Counted from the first letter of the stretch, positions 32,409 through 41,117 are shown. The stretch: DNA of 64,000 nucleotides from Flavobacterium sp. Sd200 (GCF_009826935.1 NZ_WUMN01000007.1:140141-204140), one strand, 5' to 3'. The notes: generated by a model from the sequence alone, not told the origin. Made by a program: numbers and translations.

Positions 32409-33596
32409 TTAATTGTTAAACGACTCGTTTAATTTCTCCAGCCTGTTTTTTAATTCTGCTTGCCGTTCGCTTCCGTTAGGCAATCCTATTAACATCGCCA
32501 ATAACATACGTTCAAAATCAACCTCCTCTTTTTGAGCCAATGTTATATTCAACTCATTAACCGCCAAAAGTAAACAGCGGAGCCGCTGGTTGAGTTCAAA
32601 CATTTTTTCCGGGCCATTTGGCAGAGCTGAGATAATCTCAGAGCGTATTTTATCAATGTTGACGGGACGCACAGACCTCGCTGATATTTCAGTTATCGTG
32701 TATTCGATATCAGCTACCGTACAGTGATTTACGATTTCAGTCGATATCTTTCCAGGATCAACGGTCAACTGACCGGCATCGAAACCGATAAGGATAAGCC
32801 GGCATTTTTGCGCAAATGCGCCTGTGGTTATCCTGTCCGACAATTCAATCAGGAAACTTTTGGTATCGGGACGCAGCTGTTTCCCTTGAAAATTATCAAG
32901 TACAAACCAATGTTGACCGGGGATTTGTACTGCTTCGTTTAATACCCAAACAGCCAATTGCCTGACATACAGCTTCATATTCGTTTCAGCTGGAGGCATA
33001 GATGTTACCGCTTTGCCCAGGGAGTAAACCATATCCTTTGCCAGTTCCTGGGGGCCGGTTTGCAAGCCAAGCTCTGGGTCGAACACAATCCGATAGGTAA
33101 TAATTGAAGCTTTTACATTTGAAAAATGGTCTATGTAATTGGTCGAATATGATTTACCCAATTTTGACCCACCTGTCACAATTAAGATGGGCTGTACATT
33201 GGCCGCAGGAGTCGCTAAGGATAGCAAAGCCCTGCGCAGGTTTAGGCGGTTGACAAAAAGCGTACTGTTGTTGATCACAGTTAACTGGAGCGGATCAATT
33301 GCGGCCGGAGGTTGCGATTTTGATCTTTCCCATATTTCAATGATTTTACCATCGATAACTCTCAGTTGGAAATTATCGATTAGTCGTTCCATCCAAGTTG
33401 GCTGATTTGTCCAGCCATTGATAATACATAGACGCACCGCGTCTTTTGCCAGTTCCCGTGGCGTGTCACCCGTCAAGTCTTCCGCAAACGAAGTACCTAT
33501 GAATGCCGTCACTAGTGACAGGCGCGGTCGGTCAGTTTGAGCGACTTGGTTAGTGAGCGCCTCAATAACGTATTCTTTATCGTCTTCTGAAAACAT
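32409..33596 (-). CDS. Death-like N-terminal P-loop ATPase
   Basis: A 395-residue P-loop protein. Residues 1-80 (EDDKEYVIEALTNQVAQTDR, then LAKDAVRLCIINGWTNQPTW) have the length and spacing of an effector-associated adaptor domain. Residues 114-127 (FVNRLNLRRALLSL) look like a degenerate STAND entry motif, and Walker A is GGSKLGKS (142-149). FVLDNFQGKQ is the likely Walker B with Asp. There are no C-terminal repeats, so it is a small, incomplete STAND-like ATPase. It is coupled to the PLD gene (12 bp) and the large STAND gene (4 bp). It may bridge sensor and protease through like-with-like adaptor contacts. Confidence 0.82.
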   Translation of the reverse strand: MFSEDDKEYVIEALTNQVAQTDRPRLSLVTAFIGTSFAEDLTGDTPRELAKDAVRLCIINGWTNQPTWMERLIDNFQLRVIDGKIIEIWERSKSQPPAAIDPLQLTVINNSTLFVNRLNLRRALLSLATPAANVQPILIVTGGSKLGKSYSTNYIDHFSNVKASIITYRIVFDPELGLQTGPQELAKDMVYSLGKAVTSMPPAETNMKLYVRQLAVWVLNEAVQIPGQHWFVLDNFQGKQLRPDTKSFLIELSDRITTGAFAQKCRLILIGFDAGQLTVDPGKISTEIVNHCTVADIEYTITEISARSVRPVNIDKIRSEIISALPNGPEKMFELNQRLRCLLLAVNELNITLAQKEEVDFERMLLAMLIGLPNGSERQAELKNRLEKLNESFNN

Positions 33597-33608
33597 ATAT
33601 ATATTAAA

Positions 33609-35114
33609 TTAATCACCATACCATTCTCCCCACGAAACCTTGACCATACCTGGTGGCACTGGCGCATTTTCTTGGGCAATGACCGGAGTAACGGTATTTT
33701 TTTTACTTATTTCTTTAGTCAAGTTGTTCCAGTCGAACATAAATACTTCGTTATAATAGGCTGCTATTTCTTCTGAGAAAAACACCAGGCTGGTGTCTCT
33801 GTTATACTGAGTACCGTCAGATGACCAATTATTACTGCCCACTACAGCTATTTTCCCGTCAATAAGAATCCCTTTATTATGAAGCTTACTGCTCTGCTGG
33901 TGAAACATGGCTCGTTTCCAGTTACGTGTTCCAATCAATAGCTCGGAGTGCGCCGCATCCTGGTTTGTGCCCACAATAATTTTAACGTCCAGTCCCTCCG
34001 CCATTTTCTTGGAAAGCGCTTCGATAATTTTGTCAAAAGTGGCGGTTGATGGCTGCCTGATATAAGAAAATTGCAAATAAATTTTTTCTTCTGCCGCTTC
34101 GATAAGTTTCAGTATTTCTACCGCGTAGTTGTCCGGACTCATTAATGGTTTTACTTTTGTAGGTTTGCCGGTAAATCTTGTTGGTTCAAAAGGATGCGGT
34201 TGTAGTATAACCGCTTCCTGCAATAAGTCTTCAGGAACCAGCAGATCGGGCATCAACGGGTCAAACTCTGGGGTTTGAACTGATTTCGCCTGCTCCATGT
34301 CATACAGGATAAATTTTTCGTACATCTCTGCCAATGGCTTATCGTTGATAACGACATGCCATTCCCGGTTACCCAGCTTATATAGCGTTTGTTCATTGCC
34401 CGGAGCGATTTCCGGTTGGCTGTTAGGGCTCCAGTTTCCGCTTGAGAGCCAAAAGGACTCCGAATCCCTGACGGCAACTTTAGTATGATAAGAGTTATTA
34501 AATATCCGGTTAGGCCCGGAAACAGATGCTTTGACAAATTCGAGTTTATTGCCAAAGCTTTTTGTTAGCATTGCCTCCGCATTGAGGTCATTTTTGTCAA
34601 CCTGCAGAATCATCCTGAGTGATACGTCGCCTTTGTCACCAATTCCATTGACGGTATCTTTGATATGATTCGCATAGAATTCATACATCGCAACGGTCAA
34701 GGTTTTTTTAGCGCCTTCTAAAAATGGTTTTAATATTGACCAGCCGGCATCCGGCCCAACGTGACAATTAATGTCTGATACGTTCATTTCGACGAGTGCA
34801 ACTCTTGCTGGGTCAGGTGCCTTATAATGTATAGCCGGAGCAGCTTCCGGTAATAAACCTTCCCAGGCTGATAAGGGAAGCACACCGAAAGTTAATTCTA
34901 AAGGCGATGCAGGTAAGGTTTCAACCGGCCATCCATCCAAGCTGTTAGGGTAGTTTTCGGCGGCGCTATCCCCTTCTAATACCAAGATGATTACCGGAAG
35001 GGTTTCATTTACCGTACTGAAGCCTGGGCGCACGCCAAACACTCCTGGTAATGCGTAAAGTTCTTCGTGACTCTTAATTACTTCGATAACCTGGGCAAAA
35101 TGGTTGGTCTCCAT
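33609..35114 (-). CDS. Phospholipase D-like protein with two HKD motifs
   Basis: A 501-residue protein with two PLD-superfamily half-sites: HTKVAVRD (H210, K212, D217) followed by SSGNWS, and HNKGILID (H412, K414, D419) followed by GSNNWSSD. Both are complete, so it should be an active phosphodiesterase, either nuclease or phospholipase. The first 110 residues (LPGVFGVRPGFSTVNETLPV and LDGWPVETLPASP) form an extra domain like the N-terminal parts of some protease-associated proteins. There is no signal peptide. It stands between the V8-like protease and the small ATPase, 11-12 bp from each, as a probable second effector of the cluster. Confidence 0.9.
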   Translation of the reverse strand: METNHFAQVIEVIKSHEELYALPGVFGVRPGFSTVNETLPVIILVLEGDSAAENYPNSLDGWPVETLPASPLELTFGVLPLSAWEGLLPEAAPAIHYKAPDPARVALVEMNVSDINCHVGPDAGWSILKPFLEGAKKTLTVAMYEFYANHIKDTVNGIGDKGDVSLRMILQVDKNDLNAEAMLTKSFGNKLEFVKASVSGPNRIFNNSYHTKVAVRDSESFWLSSGNWSPNSQPEIAPGNEQTLYKLGNREWHVVINDKPLAEMYEKFILYDMEQAKSVQTPEFDPLMPDLLVPEDLLQEAVILQPHPFEPTRFTGKPTKVKPLMSPDNYAVEILKLIEAAEEKIYLQFSYIRQPSTATFDKIIEALSKKMAEGLDVKIIVGTNQDAAHSELLIGTRNWKRAMFHQQSSKLHNKGILIDGKIAVVGSNNWSSDGTQYNRDTSLVFFSEEIAAYYNEVFMFDWNNLTKEISKKNTVTPVIAQENAPVPPGMVKVSWGEWYGD

Positions 35115-35125
35115 GATTTATGAAA

Positions 35126-36073
35126 TTAATTGTTTAGTTTCCAGTTTTCAAGATTAGCAAATACCTGCGACGAAATCCTTGTTCCTGAGTTCGCCGTATT
35201 GCCTCCGTAGGTATGTATTGCCACTGCCTTCCTTTCATTTTCATGTAGTATGTACACTGGCGCTCCGCTTTGTCCCCCTGACGTATCAGCTGCATAATAA
35301 ACCTTGTCTGGGTTGACACTACCGATTTTTCGAAAATCATACCACATTGTCCCCGCAGGTTTATCACTGGGATAACCCTCAATATTGGCGACGGAACGTA
35401 GAAGTTCCTCATCTGAATAAACGCCATACCACATAAATCCTAGGTCAGCTTCAAAGCTGGCTGGCAAGACAATAGCTCCATAATCATAATTTTCCAGTCC
35501 TTTTTCGCCCCAACCCTTTACAGACCAAAATTTGGTAGCTGTCATACCACCAAAAGGAAGGGTCTTGCCGTTTCGTCCGGGCATTACCTGAATTTTTTTT
35601 ACCCATCCATCCCTATCAGGTATGCCGCTGTTTTTGATATATACGCAATGCCCTGCAGTAACCAAGGTAGTTGGACTAATGAACCAGCCTGTACCGATAT
35701 ATAAGGTATTGTCCGCAGCGGTGATCAGCAAAGATGCTATTACCCGGAAAGGAAATTTTTCGGTTTGAGTGACTTGCACGCGTTCGTCTGTACCGATTAT
35801 GGTTTCTCTTATCGGGCTTTGACCGAAAGAGGCAACTCCGATATCGGGCAGTCCTTCCAAATCGGGAACTTGAAAGTTTGATTCGCCTTCAATGAGATTC
35901 TCTAACACAATTTTTGGAAATGATTCAAATTGCATATTGTCTTCGATTGGCCAAACTTCTCCGAGGCCGTGCGATCCTGGTGACTCTATCGGAATAATTG
36001 TCGCTTCGGTTGCCGGTTGATTTGAAATAGCAGTATGTAATCCATCAGGAATAATCGAATCACTCATAATCAA
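35126..36073 (-). CDS. V8/glutamyl-endopeptidase-like serine protease
   Basis: A 315-residue chymotrypsin-fold protease. The triad is H142 in TAGHCV, D197 in NYDYGAIVL and S269 in GGQSGAPVY, the combination seen in V8-like glutamyl endopeptidases. The first 105 residues are acidic and proline-rich with no signal peptide, and might be a propeptide or an interaction arm. Start is ATG 36073; ATG 36067 (MSDS) is equally possible. This is the second protease in the operon and differs from the one at 28614 in subfamily. It follows the membrane protein gene by 37 bp. Confidence 0.9.
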   Translation of the reverse strand: MIMSDSIIPDGLHTAISNQPATEATIIPIESPGSHGLGEVWPIEDNMQFESFPKIVLENLIEGESNFQVPDLEGLPDIGVASFGQSPIRETIIGTDERVQVTQTEKFPFRVIASLLITAADNTLYIGTGWFISPTTLVTAGHCVYIKNSGIPDRDGWVKKIQVMPGRNGKTLPFGGMTATKFWSVKGWGEKGLENYDYGAIVLPASFEADLGFMWYGVYSDEELLRSVANIEGYPSDKPAGTMWYDFRKIGSVNPDKVYYAADTSGGQSGAPVYILHENERKAVAIHTYGGNTANSGTRISSQVFANLENWKLNN

Positions 36074-36110
36074 TTATATAAAATTTAGGCGCATTACAAC
36101 TAATAGAAAC

Positions 36111-36563
36111 TTATTTATCTAAAGGGACTAAGGCACTAATGAAACTGAAAATAATCAGAATAATAGATGCCGCAGCCGAATCATAAATACCGGTAGCGAT
36201 TGTTTCGGAAAGCGTCTCGCCAGTGGTGACATAGGCCCAAACCACGAACGCGATTGTCGACAAAATCAAATGATTCCGTTTGGGCTTATTTTCGTCGGAA
36301 ACCGAATTAAGGTAAAGTGGTGTGAGAACTAACCCGACAACGAATACGATCCAAGAAAACATCGATTGCAGCAAAGAACTTTTAATGGCATGCACAAGTC
36401 CGAACATCGTTAAATAACCTGCAATGACCTCGCTGGGAATTAACCGGGATACTTTATTGAGGTAGTCGGTAAAATTATTATTAGCCGGAGGATTAACTAG
36501 TGCATTTTCGGGTGTTGGCATGTTACTTAAAACCGCCTTTTGTTCGTAGTAAAGTCTCCCCAT
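36111..36563 (-). CDS. Membrane protein, first gene of the STAND/protease operon
   Basis: A 150-residue protein with a polar N-terminus of about 30 residues and four predicted membrane helices (around 45-60, 66-85, 100-112 and 127-146). The segment YLNKVSRLIPSEVIAGYLTM precedes the first helix; an IPSEVIA-type motif recurs in small membrane proteins of bacterial conflict clusters as I remember them. It is the first gene of the six-gene island operon, so it could be a membrane anchor or a pore-forming effector whose release is triggered by the proteases. That is inference. Confidence 0.78.
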   Translation of the reverse strand: MGRLYYEQKAVLSNMPTPENALVNPPANNNFTDYLNKVSRLIPSEVIAGYLTMFGLVHAIKSSLLQSMFSWIVFVVGLVLTPLYLNSVSDENKPKRNHLILSTIAFVVWAYVTTGETLSETIATGIYDSAAASIILIIFSFISALVPLDK

Positions 36564-36614
36564 TGTGATAAAGTTTAAGGGTTTTTTATTGCAGAAAAAA
36601 AACGAATATTTCGT

Positions 36615-36628
36615 GTTATAAATATAAC
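36615..36628. promoter_or_regulatory. Inverted repeat upstream of the island operon
   Basis: GTTATAAATATAAC has perfect 6-bp arms around AA, 52 bp before the first gene of the operon. It may be an operator. No good TAnnTTTG promoter is visible in this stretch; TATATTTA on the minus strand is the nearest. Confidence 0.35.
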
Positions 36629-36762
36629 AAATTGATTATGAGTAAAAAAAATATTTTTAGTTTTAATAAATTAAAATCTCGTAAAGAATATAAGGGTGTC
36701 GTAATTATTTTGCGTAGCACTTTGGGAAGCTATATTTGATTAGTAACTAGGTTGTAAATTCT

Positions 36763-36805
36763 AAAAAAAAAATCCTCATGTCAATACCTATTAATGGGGA
36801 TTTTT
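36763..36805 (-). terminator. Orphan terminator-like hairpin
   Basis: AAAAATCCTCAT (36768-36779) pairs with ATGGGGATTTTT (36794-36805) with one mismatch. On the minus strand a run of ten T follows. No gene now feeds it, as the 36810-37200 stretch holds only short open fragments, for example a 27-codon ORF from 36819. It may be left from a lost gene at the island edge. Confidence 0.55.
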
Positions 36806-37157
36806 AATGTTTTAAAAATGGTTCCAATTAAAAGATACGTATCAGGCAAAATTGAAAATGCGTTAGCTAGAGCTGATTGGGAACGCGAGAGATGTTTTTG
36901 AGAAAGGGTATGAGGATAATAGAGCTATTTGAACTCTGGGATGAGACAAATTGAGCAATTGGCTAACATTGTCGTAATTTGTCTTCTTTAAGATTTATAT
37001 GTTCTAACTATCTTTATCATTTCCTTTAATCAATTAACTCAAGGTTATCTCACTTGAAATGGCGTATAAATAATAAGTCTATGCAACCGAAATATCACTC
37101 ATTAGCTTTAAATCTTCCAGCAAGTGGTTCGAGTTTTGTACTATAAGGCGCACAAAC

Positions 37158-37190
37158 AAAAGCCTCTGTTGTCTCAGGGGCTTTTTTATT
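37158..37190. terminator. Bidirectional terminator, end of HxlR gene
   Basis: AAAAGCCTCTG / CAGGGGCTTTT, 11-bp stem with one wobble pair and a 6-nt loop; T-rich on both sides. It lies 20 bp after the minus-strand HxlR stop. Confidence 0.8.
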
Positions 37191-37209
37191 GGTGCTTACC
37201 CCTGTTTCT

Positions 37210-37521
37210 TTAATCAGCTAACTGTTCCAGCTGTTTAAAAATCGGTACCAAACTTTGGCCTTTATCTGTAAGATTGTATTCTATGTGCAATGGTTTTTGG
37301 CTAACAACCTTTTTTTCTAACAGCCCATATTCTTCCAATTCTCTTAAAGCTACGGAAACTGATTGTTTGTTGGCTCCTTCAATATGGCGCACAAGATTGT
37401 TAAAGCGTACAGGACCTTCGAGGGCAAACCTAAAAACCTGTGGCTTAAATTTACCCGAAAGCATTTTTAATAATCCCTCAGCAGGACAGCCCGGATTTTC
37501 GGGTTCTTTATTAGTGGTCAT
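37210..37521 (-). CDS. HxlR-family transcriptional regulator
   Basis: A 103-residue winged-helix regulator. Diagnostic motifs are GCPAEGLLKMLSGKF near the N-terminus, PVRFNNLVRHIEGANKQSVS (recognition region) and YGLLEKKVV. A cysteine (in ENPGCP) is in the usual redox-sensing position of the family. I use ATG 37521; a TTG at 37560 is in frame, but TAATTTTG on the minus strand lies close to it and would leave no leader. It is divergent from a DsbA-like gene, its likely target. Confidence 0.92.
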   Translation of the reverse strand: MTTNKEPENPGCPAEGLLKMLSGKFKPQVFRFALEGPVRFNNLVRHIEGANKQSVSVALRELEEYGLLEKKVVSQKPLHIEYNLTDKGQSLVPIFKQLEQLAD

Positions 37522-37633
37522 ATTTTTTTGACTGATTGACTGGTGTTTTATTTGTGGCAATCTTTGCTTTCAAAATTACAAATTCATTTTCTAAGCACAA
37601 TGCAGCATTGTTTAGCAAATAGATTATAACCAA

Positions 37634-38623
37634 ATGACCAAACTGATATATTTATTTTTAATCCTGATTGGTGAAATGTGCTGCCAGTCTCAAACAAATC
37701 CTAAAATGAGCGACGTTAAAAATAATCCGCTTTTATGCGACCCTGAAACCGGGGCATGCGAAATGCCGGGAATGGCTACAAATGCCACTGGTACCGAAAT
37801 TTTAAAAGGTGTTAAACCTGTAAATATTGTTTATTATACCGATCCTATCTGCTCGTCGTGTTGGGGCATTGAGCCTCAGTTGCGCAAGCTTAAACTTGAA
37901 TACGGTCAATATTTTGAGATAGATTACCGTATGGGAGGACTGCTGCCCGACTGGAGTTACAACAGCGGAGGAATAAGCAAGCCATCAGATGTGGCACACC
38001 ACTGGGATGAAGCCAGCCTATATTACCAAATGCCTATAGATGGAGATGTGTGGCTGGAAGATCCCTTGCATTCATCATATCCGTCATGTATAGCAGTAAA
38101 GGCGGCTCAGATTCAGGATAAACAAAAGGCTGTAATTTTTATGCGCATTTTAAGGGAGGGTCTTTTTATCGACAAAAAGAATATTGCCAAATGGGAGAAC
38201 ATAGTACCGGCAGCCGAAAAAGCCGGATTGGATGTAGCAAAACTTAAAGAAGATTATGATGGCACAGCCCAAAGGCTTTTTAAAGAAGACCTTTTGTTAG
38301 GAAGAAAACTTGGCGTGCGGGGATTTCCTACACTGTTCTTTTCTGATGGGAATGGCAATCAGTTAACCGTAAATGGGTCTAAACCTTACCAGCATTTTGA
38401 AAATGCGTTAAAGGCTATTTATCCTGATGTTAAGAAAAATACATTTGAGGCCACAGATCCGTTGGCATTGTTTAAGCATTATCCAACCTTAACGGTGCGT
38501 GAGTATGCCGAGATTCTCGATAAAAGCCAAAATGAGGCAAAGCAAATTCTAGAAGAACTTTATGCATCGGGTGTAATAGGAAAGAAAACGATAAAATCAG
38601 GCAGTTTGTTCTTAAAAAAATAG
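37634..38623 (+). CDS. DsbA-family thioredoxin-like protein, FrnE/SpxH-like
   Basis: A 329-residue protein. The N-terminal hydrophobic stretch (LIYLFLILIGEMCC) could be a lipoprotein signal, but the same region may be untranslated, with a start at Met25 (MSDVKNN). The thioredoxin fold of the DsbA/FrnE type begins at VNIVYYTDPICSSCWGIEPQ with the CxxC motif CSSC, has the helical insertion, and ends with GVRGFPTLFFSDGNG (cis-Pro loop). The last 60 residues (YPTLTVREYAEILDKSQNEA) are an added helical winged-helix-like domain. Divergence from an HxlR gene, a redox-responsive regulator type, suggests a role in thiol stress. Confidence 0.88.
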   Translation: MTKLIYLFLILIGEMCCQSQTNPKMSDVKNNPLLCDPETGACEMPGMATNATGTEILKGVKPVNIVYYTDPICSSCWGIEPQLRKLKLEYGQYFEIDYRMGGLLPDWSYNSGGISKPSDVAHHWDEASLYYQMPIDGDVWLEDPLHSSYPSCIAVKAAQIQDKQKAVIFMRILREGLFIDKKNIAKWENIVPAAEKAGLDVAKLKEDYDGTAQRLFKEDLLLGRKLGVRGFPTLFFSDGNGNQLTVNGSKPYQHFENALKAIYPDVKKNTFEATDPLALFKHYPTLTVREYAEILDKSQNEAKQILEELYASGVIGKKTIKSGSLFLKK

Positions 38624-38640
38624 TTTGTTTTAAGGGCAGA

Positions 38641-38729
38641 GTATTCCATTTCGGCGAAAAGACAGAAGTTCATAGTTCAGGATTTTTGAAATTTCTCCAC
38701 TACGCTTCGCTATGGCCAAAATGGAATAC
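38641..38729. repeat. Inverted-repeat element, copy 2
   Basis: Outer arms GTATTCCATTTCGG (38641-38654) and CCAAAATGGAATAC (38716-38729) pair with one mismatch. The interior carries GAAATTTCTCCACTACGCTTCG, close to GAGATTTCTCCACTTCGCCACG of the element at 2857-2933. It stands between convergent genes. Confidence 0.7.
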
Positions 38730-38759
38730 CGCCTTATCTTTTATCTGTATAGAGTTTTA

Positions 38760-40259
38760 CTACTCATAAACCCTAAACTGTTTCATTTCCTGTACGGGGT
38801 CTACTGTAGTATATTCTTTCCAAATAGAAGGGCTGTAGCTTTCTAACTGCAAATAATTGGCTTCTTTGTTGGTAATTACGTTAAAAGCAGCCTCAGATAC
38901 TGCCGCCCTTGAAATGTTGAAATATTCTTTTTTTTCTATAATGTTGGTTTCAAGCTTAAGGTCGAAAGCGGCAACATCTTTATCTGATTTGGCAATTTCA
39001 ATGAATTTTAAAGGTCTGTTGAGGTAAACATATTGTCCTGTTTCCTGCGAGGCATAATGCAGGTAATAGCCACCACCCTGTAAATTTTCTTTAAACACCA
39101 TACTCCCTCTCGCCATATTTTCAGACTGTTTTATACCCAGCAAAAATTTCAGGTTTACTCCGCTTAGCGTTTTCCCTTCAGCCAGTTCATATTCAGCTTT
39201 GACAATGGCATAATCATTGTCACTTATGTATAGTGTGCCTGTATATTTGGCTTTGCTCTTTCTTGGCTTAAATTTTAGCACATATACATATTGATCGCCA
39301 TGAGGTACCGCTCCTTGATAAAAGTAATCGTAAATGCCTGTGTTGGTAACAAAATCATGAGTGCCGGATGTAAAATTATTTTCGTGGATAAACACGGCAA
39401 CGTCATGAGATGTGGCCTTTTGTATATTCTCCTTAGTTTTAATCTTTTTAGCGTCCTGTGGTTTCAATACAGTGTCGCGGGTTCCAAACCATCCGCTTTT
39501 TATCCTGTAATATTTTGTAGAGTCCAAATGTTTGTAAACAATCCCGGTTACCATTTCCTGCATCTCCTTTAACGATACTGCGCGGTTTTTATCTTTAAGT
39601 TGTATGGCTTTTGCTACTTCAAACTTAGACAGCATTTGTGGCTTGTCGTTTACTTTTTTTGTAGAAGTATAGTAGTTAATGAGCATTTCTTTAAACTCTT
39701 GTGGAGGATGCGATATTAGTTTAGATGTAAACCCCTGTAATTGTTTGTTGGTATCGTCAAGCTCTTTCTTTTTATAGCCTGTAGATTTTGTTATCTCTAC
39801 ATTAACCTTTTGCGGCCTGAAAGTTTGCGACTCCCTGTAAAAAATAGTGTTCTTTACAGGCTCGGCAACCAGCTTGTAGTTGCGGGCAAGGTTCTTTTTC
39901 ACATAAGCCATTATGCTGTCGGCATTGGGTGTAGTGTTGCTAATATGTAGTGTTTCGAGTTCAAAAACTGCCGGGTTCATCTTTATAGTCCATTGGTTCT
40001 TTTTCAGTTCGGCCATGTCCATGCGTACGCCGCTGTAACCAAGAAACGTAATGCTTAATGTCTGATTGTCATCAACTAGCTGAGGAGGTATTGTAAAGCT
40101 GCCCTCTGCATTACTGATAATATTTTGTCCATTCAATTCAATATTTGCATACGGCAATGATTCGCCGCTTTGTGCATCAATTACTTTAGCAGTAATGTTT
40201 TGTGCGTTTACAACAATTGCAAAGAGCATAAAGCAGGCGATGCCTAAAAAACGTTTCAT
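38760..40259 (-). CDS. CarboxypepD_reg-like outer-membrane-associated protein
   Basis: A 499-residue exported protein. The start at ATG 40259 (MKRFLGIACFMLF) gives a normal signal peptide ending at VNAQ; an upstream in-frame ATG at 40283 is less likely. After the signal is a carboxypeptidase regulatory-like domain (TAKVIDAQSGESLPYANIEL and IISNAEGSFTIPPQ), then about 380 residues with beta-rich pattern typical of the DUF5686-like proteins without a plug or barrel signature that I can identify. Such proteins occur in Bacteroidota envelopes with unknown function. Convergent with the DsbA-like gene. Confidence 0.85.
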   Translation of the reverse strand: MKRFLGIACFMLFAIVVNAQNITAKVIDAQSGESLPYANIELNGQNIISNAEGSFTIPPQLVDDNQTLSITFLGYSGVRMDMAELKKNQWTIKMNPAVFELETLHISNTTPNADSIMAYVKKNLARNYKLVAEPVKNTIFYRESQTFRPQKVNVEITKSTGYKKKELDDTNKQLQGFTSKLISHPPQEFKEMLINYYTSTKKVNDKPQMLSKFEVAKAIQLKDKNRAVSLKEMQEMVTGIVYKHLDSTKYYRIKSGWFGTRDTVLKPQDAKKIKTKENIQKATSHDVAVFIHENNFTSGTHDFVTNTGIYDYFYQGAVPHGDQYVYVLKFKPRKSKAKYTGTLYISDNDYAIVKAEYELAEGKTLSGVNLKFLLGIKQSENMARGSMVFKENLQGGGYYLHYASQETGQYVYLNRPLKFIEIAKSDKDVAAFDLKLETNIIEKKEYFNISRAAVSEAAFNVITNKEANYLQLESYSPSIWKEYTTVDPVQEMKQFRVYE

Positions 40260-40401
40260 AAGGTAGTGTTTGATTGTTAGCAAAGGTATTTATTTGAAAG
40301 AAATTTCCTTTCAAAAAACAAAAGACGATTGTAACGTTATTTTGCTACATGTTTTTTTGCAATTAGAGCGACCCCTTATAATTTACATTTCTTCTTATAT
40401 T

Positions 40402-40950
40402 TTATGCAGATGTATAGCTCAACACCACAACACCACATTCAAAGCCTGTAGTTTGTAGTAGTTTCAACTGTAGCATACTGTTCAGTTCTTTAAAAATAGG
40501 CAAACCGCTGCCAATAGCTGTTGGGTTTATAAATAAGTGATATTCGTCTATCAGTCCTTCTTTAATTAAAGCCGATACAAAACCCGCACCGCCATAGGCA
40601 ATAATATCTCTGCCCGGTTGCTGTTTTAGTTGCAGTATTTCTTCTTTAAGGTCGCCATTGGCAAGCTCAGTGTTTTGCCAGTCGTGCTTTTCAAGTGTTT
40701 TACTAAAAACTACTTTGTGGGTGTCGTTCATAAATTCCGCGCCTTCCTGCTCGGGATTCGCCGCCCAGTAGGGGATAAAGCCTTCGGCAAGCTTTCTGCC
40801 CAATACAATACAATCAGTATCCTTTATCAGTCCTGTAACATAGTCTTTCAGTTTATCGTCCCAGTTCCATACCATCCAGTCCATTTCTCCGTTCGGTCCG
40901 GCAATAAATCCGTCAATACTAACCTGTACCTGTAGTTTAAGTTTTCTCAT
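40402..40950 (-). CDS. Dihydrofolate reductase-like (RibD C-terminal) protein
   Basis: A 182-residue member of the DHFR/RibD C-terminal superfamily, NADPH-binding oxidoreductases of unknown substrate. Motifs: LQVQVSIDGFIAGPNGEMDW at the N-terminus, DCIVLGRKLAEGFIPYW, then IIAYGGAGFVSALIKEGLID (pyrophosphate loop) and the LFINPTAIGSGLPIF ending. It is a close structural type to YyaP/YwjB. It is probably not the housekeeping DHFR. Single gene. Confidence 0.9.
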   Translation of the reverse strand: MRKLKLQVQVSIDGFIAGPNGEMDWMVWNWDDKLKDYVTGLIKDTDCIVLGRKLAEGFIPYWAANPEQEGAEFMNDTHKVVFSKTLEKHDWQNTELANGDLKEEILQLKQQPGRDIIAYGGAGFVSALIKEGLIDEYHLFINPTAIGSGLPIFKELNSMLQLKLLQTTGFECGVVVLSYTSA

Positions 40951-41117
40951 GCTGCTTGTTTTATGGTAAAGATAGCCTGTATCTGTTACAAAAATGAAAC
41001 GTTATTACGCCTAAATGCAGGGGCAATCAGGACAATCTTATACTGACGGCAAGGGTTTGCAATGCTAAAATTGATAGAGGGTTTTAATGGGAGAATAATC
41101 TCTATTAGCTTTTTCAA

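Noticed and set aside
36819..36902. Short ORF beginning MVPIKRYVSGKIENALARAD
   Set aside because: 27 codons, interrupted at once by stops in all nearby frames; perhaps a relic, but too short to call.
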